Notes: generated by a model not told the origin, from the letters alone. A DNA stretch of 64,000 bases from Notolepis coatsorum (GCA_963971535.1 OZ020588.1:127782818-127846817), one strand, 5' to 3'. Positions 34,007-45,572 are shown, counted from the first letter of the stretch. Numbers and translations: made by a program.

Positions 34007-34725
34007 CTAGGCACAAAAGAGGGGGGCGGAGCAGCTTGAACAGGCTGTTGTTGGGGTGGTGGGGGTCTTCATTATTCTGCAGGCTCTGGATTTGCACCTC
34101 CTGTTATATAAGTCCTGAAGTGGTGGTAGTGCAATACCCGTAGTACGCTCTGCTGAGTGCGCCACTCTCTGTAGGGCCTTCCTGTCCTGGGCCGTGCTGT
34201 TTCCAAACCAGGCAGTGATGTTTCCAGTCAGAATGCTCTCTACAGCCCCGGAATAGAAGGAGTGGAGTCTCTTCCCCGATACTCTGAACTTCCTTAATTG
34301 TCTCAGGTGATAGAGGTGCTGTTTCGCCTTTTTTACCACAGAGTCTATGTGTGTTGTCCATGTCAGGTCCTCTGTGATGTGGACTCCCAGGTACTTAAAA
34401 CTGCTCACCCTGTCCACGATAGCCCCATTTATCCACAGTGGCGTGTGTGTCGCCTGCTGTATTCTCCTAAAATCCATGATCAGCTCCTTGGTTTTACCAA
34501 TGTTCAGGAGTAGGCTGTTATCCCGGCACCAGAGTGCCAGTACATCAACCTCCTCCCAATAGGCCTTCTCGTCGTTGTTAGAGATCAGCCCCACCATCAC
34601 GTGTCATCCGCAAACTTCACTATGGAGTTGAAGCTGAACCTGGCCACACAGTCATGTGTGTACAGTGAATACAGCAGGGGGCTGAGAACACAGCCCTGGG
34701 GGGACCCGATGCTCAGGGTGCATAA
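34007..34725 (-). pseudogene. Split LINE, reverse transcriptase palm/thumb and C-terminus
   Basis: 197-residue ORF at 34007-34600, with KTKELIMDFRRIQQ, SSFKYLGVHITEDLTW and ALQRVAHSAERTTGIALPPL. Upstream on the minus strand, across a frameshift at about 34598, are motif B SPQGCVLSPLLYSLYT and motif C VKFADD. True LINE sequence ends at about 34030; the last residues of the ORF belong to the inserted block. The 3' remainder of this LINE is at 20190-20234, 17845-17919 and 13860-14198. Confidence 0.85.
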
Positions 34726-36145
34726 TTCCGTTCATAATTTCCACCAAACAGAAAATATTAGCCCCTAAATGGGTCATTGCGAAACATCATCAAAGGAAAT
34801 GTAGGGCTGTTTACAGTTTATATACAGTTTATTATGTTCAAAACACTTGCAATTAAATGTTCTATGTTGCATTGGCTATTTGCCAACAGAGCAGTGGAGA
34901 AAGCTGATGGGCAGGCAAGTGAACATGATGGAAGTGTGCTGTTATGTGTAAAGTATAAACTCCAGAAGAAACGGTGGAAATGCACAATATGAACCTGCTG
35001 GGGCAATTACACTGGCAATATTAAAGCAATTGTAAATAAATTAAGAAAAAAAAATACTACCCGCCCCCCTTTCAACAATTCTGCACCCAGCAGAATTGTA
35101 TTGTTAATTGTAATAATTTAATAAAAAGTAAAGTCCCATTGGTGTACTTACCACTGACTGTCTTTGTCTTTGTCTATTTTCTTCTTAATTCTTTAATCTG
35201 AAACACAAGATTGCACCATACGTATATGTATGTCCGTCTCCATCTAGTTCATTTGTTTCTAGCTATAGTCTAAATTTAACTAACTTTAAAACCATTTGGC
35301 ATTTTGCCATATTTTATGGTCCCTTTACCAATCCACCTAACAATATCAAGTGGAAATCAGACAGAACTTGACTTTTAGTCCAGTCAGGCTACAACATAAT
35401 TAGTCTAATCAACATTGCCATTTTCTTACAGTTTCTTTCTGCTACCCAGTTAATGATCAATTTCTAGGGTAAATGATGGCTGTGCATGGTTCAGTTTACA
35501 GTAATAGTTACATATCGCCACCTTCTTAAACTAATGGCTTATGTCATATTTTAAAGCTTTGAGAAAAACTGAATAAACTGAACCAAATATAGAATAATGA
35601 TATTTATTCATCATTTTACAACAGCATGATCTTTTCAATGAAGGATGTAGCATAGGCGGCGGGTGAGCTGGACATTAGGGTAGGCTATAGATGGGATGGG
35701 ACTTGCGTGGAGCGCGCAACATTTTCCCTATTTCTTTTTTGCTTGCACGCAAACGGTGCTGTCCAGGTTCTGATTTCATACAATACACCCACTATAGGCT
35801 ACTACAGCGAGCCCCACTCATTTCATATAGTGCAAATCAATTGTTCAAATGAAGGCATCCAATATGATTAACTACCTCGCTACAAAGGATTGGCGGGCGG
35901 AGATTCAGAACGCAGCAAACTGAATGCGGAAGTGAAACTGCGTTGGGAAAAATATACACGCTGCGGGATCATGTGAATGATGTGATTGGCTACATTATTT
36001 AACCTGAGCCTATGCGTGATTGGTTACTGTCTGTACCTGTGCCTAATAGACGCGCCGCCTATGGGATGTAGGCAATCTTACCAGAGGTGGCCAGAATCAT
36101 GAAGTGATGACTTAGGCAAATACATAGTTTTCCTCAAAAAGTGAC
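34726..36145. other. Unassigned region
   Basis: No coding signal or repeat boundary recognised. GC-richer at 35640-36060, AT-rich elsewhere. Confidence 0.5.
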
Positions 36146-36829
36146 TTAAAGGGGAGATGTTGCATAGCAATATAAACATAGTCATAGCATCAAATTAGTA
36201 TTTAGATAAACCACAGAAAAAAATCACGTTATAAAAATAAGCCGTTTCTAAGAAAAAACTATTTGTTATGTCCCTTCGTGTAGAATTTATCAACCAGTGT
36301 GCCGCCATGTTTGTTCACGTTAAATGCTGACGTCACAGAGATGGTACTGGCAGTATTATACTGTAGGTCTAACACAGGCATTCTCAAAGTCCGGTCTAAA
36401 TTATCTAATCTAATCTTAGAAATTAAGTAAAGTGAATAGTACTGGGTGTTAAGCATAACAGTATCTAAGTTAATTTACTTCTGACCATTATAGTCAAAGC
36501 CAAGAGAACAGTTTGGACTCTTCAAATAAAGTGACTATATTTATTTTTCCAAATAAATATAATTTGAGTCAATCACAAAATTCACAATCTGTCAATGTCA
36601 TTAACAATGTGTTTCCCTGAACAATGAGTGAACTAAAAACCAACAGGTATTGTGCTTTGTCAGCAGATAAAACATTTGACGCTATGTGGTCTTGTGGTCT
36701 TGGTCCATGAAACAACTATTATGTACTTGGCATTTATAAGACAGCACGCCTCAAAAAGAATTAAATAAACCAAACAAACATCACAGGTACATATGTCCAA
36801 ATTAACCTGGCTACTATGGAGGAATAAGT

Positions 36830-37232
36830 GACTGCGTATTCGAGCCCCTGGCCCCAAATGTACAGTCTCCTCACCACCGGATGTATATTTCTCTCCCACC
36901 CACCCACCCACCCCCTGCTAATGTACAGTCCCCTCCCCATCATATCATATGTATATACTCTGTCAGGATCTATGAGTAACAGTACTGTATATTTGGATAC
37001 CGCATATGTCACAAATGTATCAGTACTAAATACCTATATGTCCCTATGCCATAAATGTCATGTATATTGTGTATGTCATAAATGTCAATATGAATTGAAA
37101 ATGGGGGACCCTGATGTAAACAAGACAAACGTCTTTCTCTGGTCTGCATCCCCTTAACAATTGTGTGTATTGAGCTGTACTGTATTGTACCCATTCTGCA
37201 ATCTGTTAATAAAATTTTCAATCAATCAATCA
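36830..37232 (+). repeat. Retroposon with 3' tail, copy 2
   Basis: Shares AATGTACAGTC-type segments, a (CCCA)n stretch and a TATGTCATAAATGT minisatellite with 54690-55210. It ends with the tail block (from 37091) and (ATCA)n at 37217-37236. Confidence 0.75.
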
Positions 37233-37529
37233 ATCACGTTAGTTAGCATCCAAGCTAGCCTGATAACGTTAGTAACTTAGCATCCAACCCATGATGGGTT
37301 GCAGTAATAAACCATGACCATTCTCCTGATGAATTGAAAATGGGGGACCCTGATGTAAACAAGACGAAAGTCTTTCTCTGGTCTGCATCCCCTTAACAAT
37401 TGTGTGTATTGAGCTGTACTGTATTGTACCCATTCTGCAATCTGTTAATAAAGTTTTCAATCAATCAATCAATCACGTTAGTTAGCATCCAAGCTAGTCT
37501 GATAACGTTAGTAACTTAGCATCCAAGCT
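37091..37529 (+). repeat. 239 bp tandem duplication including the retroposon tail
   Basis: The tail block plus the following CACGTTAGTTAGCATCCAAG segment occurs at 37091-37290 and again from 37330. The period is 239 bases, with few differences. The second copy has AATAAAG where the first has AATAAAA. Confidence 0.85.
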
Positions 37530-37745
37530 AGAAACTGCTTCTTACCTGGCCAATAAACTGGTCCTCCTCGCTCCTCCTGGACAGATAGATTTGTTAAATC
37601 ATAATATCCACAGTGGTGTGCTGTGTTGGTCCTCCGTAAATATCCCGCCGGCGAAAAATAAATGGCTAATAAAGTGCTAAATGTTTGATACACTATTTGA
37701 GGATTCGAACGTGCCTGCTCTGTTAATACAATTTTCAATCAATCC
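37500..37745. repeat. Inverted copy of hAT interior (16010-16290)
   Basis: GATAGATTTGTTAAATCATA, CCGCCGGCGAAAA and GTGCTAAATGTTTGATACAC are reverse complements of sequence at 16075-16205. It is a fragment of the same transposon family as 14199-17844. Confidence 0.8.
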
Positions 37746-38092
37746 CGTGGGGGGATGGCGTTCAGACGTTGTCACGTGACTCACGTTAGATGCCAGTATC
37801 TGGATGCTAGAGTACTTTTCTGCCAGAGGGACCAGTGTTATCATGTGGAAAGTGCTTTAATAAGCTCAAATCCTATTGGCTAATAATTGGTTTTGGATGG
37901 ATCACGTGGTGGAAGCTAGGGAAAGACACCCCCCTCCTCCCCTCCTGCCTGAGCTGCAGTGACTGACTGAGCACAGTGACTGCCAGCCTGCCTCAGTGAG
38001 TCTGACAGTGTAGAGAGAGTGAGATAACATAACACAGAGATGAAAAATAATGATTTTTGATTATGATTGTAAACTATATATATATATATATA

Positions 38093-38137
<45 letters not shown>

Positions 38138-38224
38138 TCTTTTCATATTTCATATTTCATATTTCATATTCATATTTTAATGGGGAAGCCTGGCTTCCCT
38201 CGGCTTCCAGGAGGATTCACCACT
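37746..38224. other. Non-coding stretch with (TA)n hairpin and hAT-like end
   Basis: (TA)n and (A)n runs at 38076-38131 fold back on themselves. TTTCATA units repeat at 38142-38172. The end CTTCCAGGAGGATTCACCACTG at 38203-38224 looks like an inverted hAT terminus followed by TAGCCAAC; I could not find the matching left side. Confidence 0.45.
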
Positions 38225-38815
38225 GTAGCCAACAGCTGCAAAAACGAATGGTGTCAATTATTTTATAAGACATTGATATCAGGAGCTATCTGTAGCTACT
38301 GCTAGCCAGCTAGATAACAGTAGACAACATGTATTAAACTAAAGTGAATAGTTTACAGGGTCATTTTGTTTAAACAATGAGCTAACGTGAGCTAACGTTA
38401 GCTACCTAGCTAATGGAGGTCTCATGCACTCGACTATTGCCGGAGCATTTGTTGATATCAGGAGCTATCAGTAGCTAGCCAGCTAGATAACGTTAGACAA
38501 TGCCTGATATTAAAGTTTAAACTAAAGTGAATAGTTTACTGGGTCATTTTGTTTAAACAGTAATGTTAGCTAGGCAGCTAACGTTAGCTCACGGAACGAT
38601 AGCTAGTTAGCCAACAACTGCGAAAACAAATGCCAAAATGATGATATCAGACATTGATATCAGGAGCTATCAGTAGCTAGCCAGCCAGATAACGTTAGAC
38701 AATGCCTCATGTATTAAACTAAAGTGAATAGTTTACTGGGTCATTTTGCTAACGTTAGCTACCTAGCTAACGGAGGTCTCATGCACTCGACTATTGCCGG
38801 AGCATTTGTTGACAT
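38225..38815. repeat. ~180-205 bp tandem repeat, 3 copies, rich in GCTAACGTTAGC
   Basis: GATATCAGGAGCTAT begins units at about 38276, 38455 and 38660. Each contains AACTAAAGTGAATAGTTTAC and GGGTCATTTTG. GGAGGTCTCATGCACTCGAC occurs twice. Confidence 0.85.
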
Positions 38816-38939
38816 GGGTCTGGGAGGGGGAGGGGCAAGGCGTGCAGCAGCCAACAGCCTTGCAGCTGGAGGCTACTCACAGCAGTAGCAGCTGTGTGCG
38901 AGAGAGAGAAGAGAATTGGATCATGTTTTTCGCGTGTCA

Positions 38940-39052
38940 TCGATCGGTTTTCACGATTGGCGAAAATAAAGCATTATCGGAATTCACCAATCTCATATTT
39001 ATACTGAATATCGGCCGATACCGATCGCTAGCCGATCGATCGGGGCATCCCT
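38940..39052. mobile_element. hAT-like terminus (GATCGG-rich)
   Basis: Ends GATCGATCGGGGCATCCCTA at 39033-39052, similar to the terminus of the complete MITE at 53805-54198. ATCGGCCGATACCGATCG precedes it. The opposite end was not located. Confidence 0.5.
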
Positions 39053-39293
39053 ATTCACGACTCTCCACATTTACGTAGCTATCTAACCAGCAGTGTAAAC
39101 CGGGAGCCAGCCCAAACCATCACCGTAATGTCACCATCAAAATGGCGCCGCCCATGGCCAAAACGGGGAAATTACATTTTAGTTTTCAGACAAATAAGCA
39201 GGATTTGACACTTGATTATAGGACCCTGTCTTACCCAAGGTACACAACAAACAAACTAGGCTCATATTGTTCAACGCTTCATCTCCCCTTTAA

Positions 39294-39865
39294 GCCATTA
39301 TTTGAACCTGTTAAGCCTGTTTTTCTTTATCATAAATCGATCAATAGAGACTGTATTAGATCCCCAATTATCATATAATGGGGTATCATTGGAAAGCCAC
39401 ACTCATTGGCTACAACCCAGTCAAAATTGTTTCAAGATCACCAAATGATTAACGGAGCTAGAGCCCCCGGAGTTCGGGGGTGGTAATGTGTACTTTGGCG
39501 CATGCCTCACATATCGGCATGTAACTCGAGAACCGCTGAACAGATTTTGTCACCTGAAAGGGCAATTGACAGGCAACAAATAGGGCTTTAGTTCTATCTA
39601 TGTATTGTATTAAAATAAATGCACACCCGAGCCGCTAGAGGTCAGCAAAGTGGCGCATTGCGAATCGTCCTCATGAGGGCCGAAATGTGGGCCCTTGGAT
39701 GTTAAGAGGTTAATGTTTTATTTAAAAAATGTTGTAGCCAAGAGTAAATACCATAACCCTATCAAAACAGCAGTCAATGTGTATATTTTCATTTTGACCA
39801 ATGTTTTGTAAGATTTACCGAAAATAAGAATTTATCGAAAAAATGCTAATTATATCTCTTTTATC
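39294..39865. other. Unassigned region
   Basis: No gene recognised. Includes a GGAGCTAGAGCCCCCGGAG stretch and a GTTAAGAGGTTAATG near 39700 that may be a transposon border. Confidence 0.4.
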
Positions 39866-39933
39866 GTAAAACCGCAAGGAATATTTATGCTCCTAACACA
39901 GATGACCCTGCATTTATGTCTGATATGATATTG

Positions 39934-40114
39934 ACTTGACTTAAACCCTTTTGCTCTTTGGGGAGCATAGGTCATTCATGAAATCTCTCCAGCTGGTTCG
40001 GTGTTGGGCGATTTTCTCTGCTTCCTTCCATGATGTTCTTTCTTCCTTGAGATCCGCCTCGACAGACCTTCTCCAGCTGTTTCTGGGTCTTCCTGGCTTT
40101 CTCTTCCCCTGTGG
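39934..40114 (-). mobile_element. Short LINE 3'-end insertion with 13 bp target duplication
   Basis: TGATATGATATTG stands at 39921-39933 and 40115-40127. The minus strand encodes GKRKPGRPRNSWRRSVEADL and a tail ending WRDFMNDLCSPKSKRV followed by a stop, the GRP/WRR-type C-terminus of another LINE class. A severely 5'-truncated retrotransposition event. Confidence 0.88.
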
Positions 40115-40127
40115 TGATATGATATTG

Positions 40128-40875
40128 CTTTTCAACAAAAACTGCAAAGGATTTGGGGTCATAGGCGGAGACTTTAACTGTGCACTGAATCAGAAGATGG
40201 ACAAGACCACACAGTCTAAAAGTAACAAACCAAAGTCCATAAAAGTACTCAAAGGTTTATGCAAAGAAAGTGGCCTAGTTGATGTGTGGCGTGAACTAAA
40301 TCCAAAGGTTAAAGACTACACTATACTTTTCAAATGCCAATGTCTCATATTCTAGGGTTGATTACTTTTTACTCTGTAATCTACTCAAGACATCTGCATA
40401 TGGTAAAAAACTGTTGTATCAACCCAATCACACTATCAGACCATGCGAGAATCGACTTGACCGTTCGTCTGGATGGAGAAAAGTGTACTCGTAGGCAATG
40501 GATATTCAATACCTCACTGCTTAGGGATGAAACATTTAGATCAAAAATTAAGGTATGGATTAAAAATTATATAGATGAAAACAATGATCCTAACATGGAC
40601 CCAAACATAATCTGGGAAGCTGCTGAAGCCACTTTAAGAGGACATATTATCTCATACACATCATTTAGTAAAAGGGAAGAAATCGCACACACAAAAGAAC
40701 TAGAAAAAGAAATTGAAAGATGCGAAGCCCTCCATAAAGTTGCAGCAACAGCAGACAACTGGAAACATTTAGTAACTGCCAGAGCCAAATTAAATATTAA
40801 GACTACAAATATAATCATGCAACAAATGAATCATGTTAGACGAAAACACTATGAATTTGGCAACAAACCCAGTAA
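40128..40875 (+). pseudogene. Older L1 ORF2, endonuclease and linker part
   Basis: Reads VIGGDFNCALNQKMDK, LVDVWRELNPKVKDYT, then after a frameshift near 40345 SDHARIDLTV and a long linker (RQWIFNTSLLRDETFRSKIK, EEIAHTKELEKEIERCEAL). ORFs 39951-40355 and 40334-40933 overlap it. It breaks off at NKPS where the solo LTR lies. Confidence 0.85.
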
Positions 40876-41772
40876 TGTGAGGTTTGGTCCGCTCCCCACC
40901 CACACGCTCCGTCCCTTTAAGGTATTTTGTTGATTAATTGCATTCCCCGCCACACGCTCCGTTCCTGTAGGGTGCCGTGTTGATTGGTGCTCTCCCCACC
41001 ACACGCTTCTGGAGCAATGATCAATTTCATCCCGCAGCTGTCACAGCTTGTCATCAGCGCCCTGTGGCTTTATATACCCTGATCCCCCTAATATCGATGT
41101 TGGATCGTTTTGAATATACTCCTGCATTTGCCTGTCTCTCCCGTCGCTGTTCCCTGTCTGTTGCTCCCCAGGACTTTCGTGAAGTAATCCCTGTGGAGAA
41201 CCTGATTCCCCGTACGAAGCTGCGCCTCGTTTATCTGCCCGCTTTACGCGCTGCGCTCTGGTGAGTTTTTGGAAACAGTTCTTTTTGGATCACCAGTTTT
41301 TTGTGTGTTTGTGAAACACCGAAGAGATCCCGTTTTTGTTATACTGTTCTCACCTATTTTTTGTGTTGGATTTACACCTTGGATTACCGTATTGTTTTTT
41401 CTCTGGACTCTGCTAACTGTGTTTGTTACACCGAAGATCAAGTCACTTGGATATTTATTTGGATCAGTCACCTCTCTGTATCTGTTGTGCGCTGGGCTAA
41501 CTCGGATTTTTCTCTCTCTCCGTTTCCACCTGGAGTGAAAGCTGGGAGGATCTGCAGAGCGGCTTCAGACGTCACAAGCTAATTCCTCACCACCACCTAC
41601 TGGGAGAATCTGCAGAGCCGCAACAATCTTCACATGCCAGATTCCCCGTTTGTTCTGTTGCTCAACTTAATTCAACCTTGTGACTCTGAGAATAAATACG
41701 CCCTTGCTTTGGCTAACTCTGAAACAACTCGCTCTGTGCCGTTGCGCTTGAGGTCGGTTACAAACCCTAACA
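40876..41772 (+). mobile_element. Solo LTR, 897 bp
   Basis: Starts TGTGAGGTTTGG and ends CCCTAACA. AGTAA is duplicated at 40871-40875 and 41773-41777, and the LINE frame resumes right after (NKPS | KLLVHQ). A TATATA box at 41071 and AATAAA at 41691-41696 give plus orientation with U3, R and U5. Left by recombination between two LTRs of an element. Two ~40 bp direct repeats with CCACACGCTCCGT lie at the left end. ORFs at 41244-41582 are chance. Confidence 0.92.
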
Positions 41773-43175
41773 AGTAAACTATTAGTCCACCAACTAAAGA
41801 AAGAACAAGCCGAAAGGACTATAAAAGCAATTCGGTTTAAGGGCGAGATCACATATCATCCAAAATCAATCAATCAGGAATTCCAGGAGTATTACAATAT
41901 ACTATACAAATCTCAAGGTAATTACACACAGGATGAACTGGATAGATTCTTAGAAGGTATCAAAATGCCAAAGCTTTCCGAATCAGATCAAGACCCGTTA
42001 CCGAACAGGAAATATTAGCAACAATTAATGCAATGCCTATAGACAAAAGTTCAGGACCAGATGGCTTCCCGGCGCAGCTATATAAGGAGTACTGGAATGA
42101 CTTGAAACCCATTTTTATGGGAATGATTAACAACTTTGGACGCAATAAGGCACTTAATTCCTCAAACAATGAGCTTGGCAAACATCACAGTACTGCATAA
42201 AAGTGGTAAAGATCCATTAGACTGTTCATCATATAGACCCATAAGTCTTTTAGATCATGATTATAAGACTATCACCAAAGCTTCAGCGAAAAGACTTGAA
42301 ACCATCACGCCGAAATTGGTAAACCCAGATCAGGCTGGATTTGTTAAGGGAAGATATGCTACTGATAATATCAGAAGGTTATTAAACATAACCAATCATT
42401 TAAATCTAAAACAGAGGCCCTCTCTACTCCTATCTCTGGATGCAGAGAAGGCTTTTAACAGAGTTGAGTGGAATTTTATTTTCAATGTGTTGCATAAACT
42501 TAATATAGGGTCAAATTTTATCAAACTCCAAAAGCAGCAGTTATTACTAATGGCAATACATCTGATCCGTTTCTCTTAATGAGAGGAACAAGACAGGGGT
42601 GCCCAATGTCAAGCTCATTATTCGCAATAATAATTGCAATTTTGGCTGCATCTGTACGAGACAACATTAACATAAAAGGAGTGTATATCGATAAGGTTGA
42701 ACATAAAATATCTTTATATGCTGACAACATTGTTCTATACATTGAGCAACCAGAAAGCTCCTTATTACATCTGTATAACACAATTGAACAATTTGGAAAG
42801 TACTCAGGATACAAGATAAACTATAATAAATCTAATGCATGTCTCCTACACATGAAACCAACAAAAGAAATGCAGAAATCCTACCCAATTCGATGGTCAC
42901 CAGGAGGTTTCAAATACTTGGGAGTACACTTTACACCGCAATTAAATGATTTATTTGAAAAGAATTACACTCCTCTTACAATTGAGAGTAACACAGATCT
43001 AGGGACAAACTACCCTTATCCCTTCTAGAAAGGATAAACGTCAGGATGAATATCCTTCTGAGATTGAACTTTCTCTTTCAAACTGTACCCTGCTACCTAT
43101 CTATAACATATTTTAACATATTGAATAACCGTATCTCAAATTTCTTTTGGTCCAATAAAAAACCAAGGATTAAAT
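41773..43175 (+). pseudogene. Older L1 ORF2, reverse transcriptase
   Basis: Frames in pieces. AFNRVEWNFIFNVL gives motif A with the usual D changed to N (SLDAEKAFNRVEW). Motif B is MRGTRQGCPMSSSLFA, and motif C is SLYADNIVLY with the second Asp replaced. ORFs 42136-42579 and 42579-43028 are the longest pieces. A frameshift separates motif A from motif B near 42525. Catalytically dead. Confidence 0.88.
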
Positions 43176-44272
43176 GACTGGCTCTTATGAAACCTGAGTC
43201 CATGGGTGGTCTAGGTCTTCCCAATCTCCAACACTACTACTGGTCAGCCCAACTTCGAACTATAGTATCATGGTCATTGGGAGGACCAGACTCACACTGG
43301 ATACAGATAGAAGCAGGACATGTTGATCCTTTACCTCTAAACTATCTTATATATAAATAATTTTGATAAAATAGAAAATATAAAGCAATACTTCACAGTT
43401 GTGAATACCCTGTCTGCATGGAAAGATTGCTCGAAAAAGTTTGGCATAACTAAATGCATCTCTGTTTATTCACCTATTCATCAAAACCCTGACCTAAAAA
43501 AATATTTTCACTCAACTGATATAAACAAGTGGAGACACTTGGGGGTAACTCAACTTAAAGACCCTTTTCACAAAAACTGGAAATTAAAAGCATTTCAGGA
43601 GCTAAGAGAAGAATATAATATTCCTAACTCAGACTTCCTAAAATATATGCAAATTCAAAGCACTTTAAGTTCACTTACTAAAGAAAACAAGTTAAGCTTT
43701 GAAATGACAGAATTGGAAGAAAAACGAACTACCTCATCCACAATTAAAGGTAAAATCAGTGAACTATATGAAATTCTAACTAATGAATGCCAAACATTCT
43801 TCCCAGATGTATTAAGGTGCTGGGAGACGGACCTGGCAACGGAATTTGAAGAAAACAATTGGCAAGACATCTGTGATCGAACTTTCTTTCCCTTTACAAG
43901 CAATAAGATCAAAGAAAGTAATTTCAAATGTATTCATAAATTCTACCTTACTCCTGTAAAAATGCACAAAATCTCGAAAGAGAACTCACCGAATTGCCCA
44001 AGATGTAAAATTAAAGAAGGAACATTTCTGCATATGTTCTGGCAATGTAGCAAATTGAAGCATTTCTGGAACAAGATTCACTTACTTACTAAATCTGTCA
44101 TGGAGCTGGAATTTGAGTTATCACCATGTGTCTATCTATTAAATAATATAACAAACTGCCACTTAGACCAAAATAAATGCAGACTGTTGGTATACATAAC
44201 ATATTTTGCAAAAAATGTATACTTCCTCTATGGAAAAATAAAATGTCACCAACATTCAATATGTTCATAGAA
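43176..44272 (+). pseudogene. Older L1 ORF2 C-terminus
   Basis: A 289-residue ORF (43401-44270) plus an upstream piece with MKPESMGGLGLPNLQHYYWS. Contains the Cys-rich motif CPRCKIKEGTFLHMFWQC. It stops at about 44270, near the normal end. Confidence 0.85.
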
Positions 44273-44749
44273 CAAATATCTCAGTTTCTTCCCTTAGAAA
44301 AGATAACACTTGAAAAGCACAATCAGGGTCACTTATTTCAAGAACTTTGGAATCCATTCTATACTCAACATAGAGTTTTAGCAGATTCGATTAGCTGATC
44401 TGTTGAGGCTCTTTGTCTGTGTGTAAGTGCCTGGTTGCCTGCGCGTGGCTGTCGAACCCCGCCCCCACGGGGTCGGGTCTGGGAACGGGAGCTGAACACG
44501 CAGCGGCCCGGACCCTTCCCTGTCGGAGTGGCCATCGATAAGCGGGTGTGAGCAACGGGTGCTATAAACTGTCACTGTTTACAATACCGACATTTGCACT
44601 TTTATTTCTTATTACTTATTTACTTACAATTAATTTATTGTCTTTTTATTTTTATTAAAATGTTATTATTATTATTATAAATTTGTTGTTGTTGTTGTTT
44701 GTTTGTTTGTTTATTTGTGTATGTGTGCGTATGTACCTGTGCGTGGGCG

Positions 44750-44780
<31 letters not shown>

Positions 44781-44989
44781 ATGCCTGTATGCGTGTGTGT
44801 GTATGCCTGTATGCGTGTGTGTGCGCGTGTACGTGTGTGTATGTCCCAGTGTGTGTAAGCGTGAGTGAGAGATGGGAGAATGCATTGAGTGGGGAGCACA
44901 GTGAATATTTTTCATGAGATTGACACTGAACATTCTGTAGATCTGTCGATTGAATGTGAAACCTCATGAAAATAAAAATATTTAAAACA
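44273..44989 (+). other. 3' UTR of the older L1
   Basis: GC-rich at 44440-44570, then (TTG)n and (GT)n at 44690-44840. The last bases are GAAAATAAAAATATTTAAAA, a weak A-rich tail before the target duplication. Confidence 0.7.
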
Positions 44990-45005
44990 GTAAAACCGCG
45001 AGGAA

Positions 45006-45450
45006 ATTACTAAATCCAGATTTAACCCTGCCATTGGAAAGAGGAGCATTTTCCCTATCCATAGATGTATGATTTGGCCATAATAAGGTCAAGGTCAAGT
45101 TCAAGGTGATAATTAAAATCGATTATCATTTATTACTGTATCTACAAATCCTACTGTTTAATCATCTTCCCATTATTCATTTGCTTAGCTTTTTTGTACA
45201 CTTGATCTCAAGAAGGTGGTGAATGAGCTCAGTGAGCCAAATCAAAATAACCTCAATGTTTTCATGGTGTGGACAACTGTCTTTTGAATAGAGATGATTT
45301 TGAATAAGAGAATTTCCCTGTATGTTAAGCCATTTATCTTTTTATGATAAATAAAACATTGGGAGATCTTTTTGGCAACTCTTCTGGGTTATCTGGCCCA
45401 TTTCGGAAATTCCTGAACATGATATTGCATTGGTTTGTGATATATTATTA
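45006..45450. other. Unassigned region, related to 47890-48260
   Basis: TACTGTATCTACAAATCC, TAATCATCTTCCCATTATTC and GATCTCAAGAAGGT are shared with 48052-48135, so this is a repeat. It has no recognisable coding content. Confidence 0.5.

Positions 45451-45572
<122 letters not shown>

Larger units (their letters stand above)
20235..34029. mobile_element. 13.8 kb composite insertion in the split LINE
   Basis: The LINE reads GCCTGACC up to 20234 and resumes AGCAGCTTGAACAGGCTG at 34030, equivalent to adjacent bases at 28053-28060. So everything between arrived after the LINE. The block starts gTGTGGTATCC; no clear target duplication is visible. It contains an L1, two further LINE copies, a TATA/ATG/splice-donor cluster and about 4 kb of unknown sequence. 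It may be an old LTR element: a TGGTGCC primer-site-like sequence lies at 30155 and AAAGGGGGTGTGG, resembling a polypurine tract and LTR start, at 33836. I could not match two LTRs to each other, so the class is unresolved. Confidence 0.55.
36150..39289. mobile_element. TTAA-bounded element with several nested repeats
   Basis: Left end TTAAAGGGGAGATGTTGC (from 36146) and right end CTTCATCTCCCCTTTAA (to 39293) are inverted repeats of about 15 bases with TTAA outermost. The ends resemble the AGGGGAACT MITEs elsewhere in the window. The 3.1 kb between holds two retroposon tails, part of a hAT-like repeat and tandem repeats. It could also be two separate MITE ends by coincidence. Confidence 0.5.
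39882..44989 (+). mobile_element. Older L1-group LINE, 5' truncated, with two later insertions
   Basis: Target duplication GTAAAACCGCAAGGAA at 39866-39881 and GTAAAACCGCGAGGAA at 44990-45005, differing at one base. The copy starts inside the endonuclease (TATTTATGCTCCTAACACAG reads IYAPNT), so it is 5' truncated. It carries many stops and frameshifts and belongs to a different family from the L1 at 20793. Interrupted at 39934-40114 and 40876-41772. The 3' UTR includes (GT)n at 44755-44840. Confidence 0.9.

Noticed and set aside
20235-34029. Endogenous retrovirus of a known genus
   Set aside because: Primer-site-like and purine-tract-like motifs are present, but no gag, pol or env motif was found and the two presumed LTRs do not match each other by eye.
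41244-41582. ORFs of 75-93 residues
   Set aside because: They lie within a solo LTR and have no recognisable domain.
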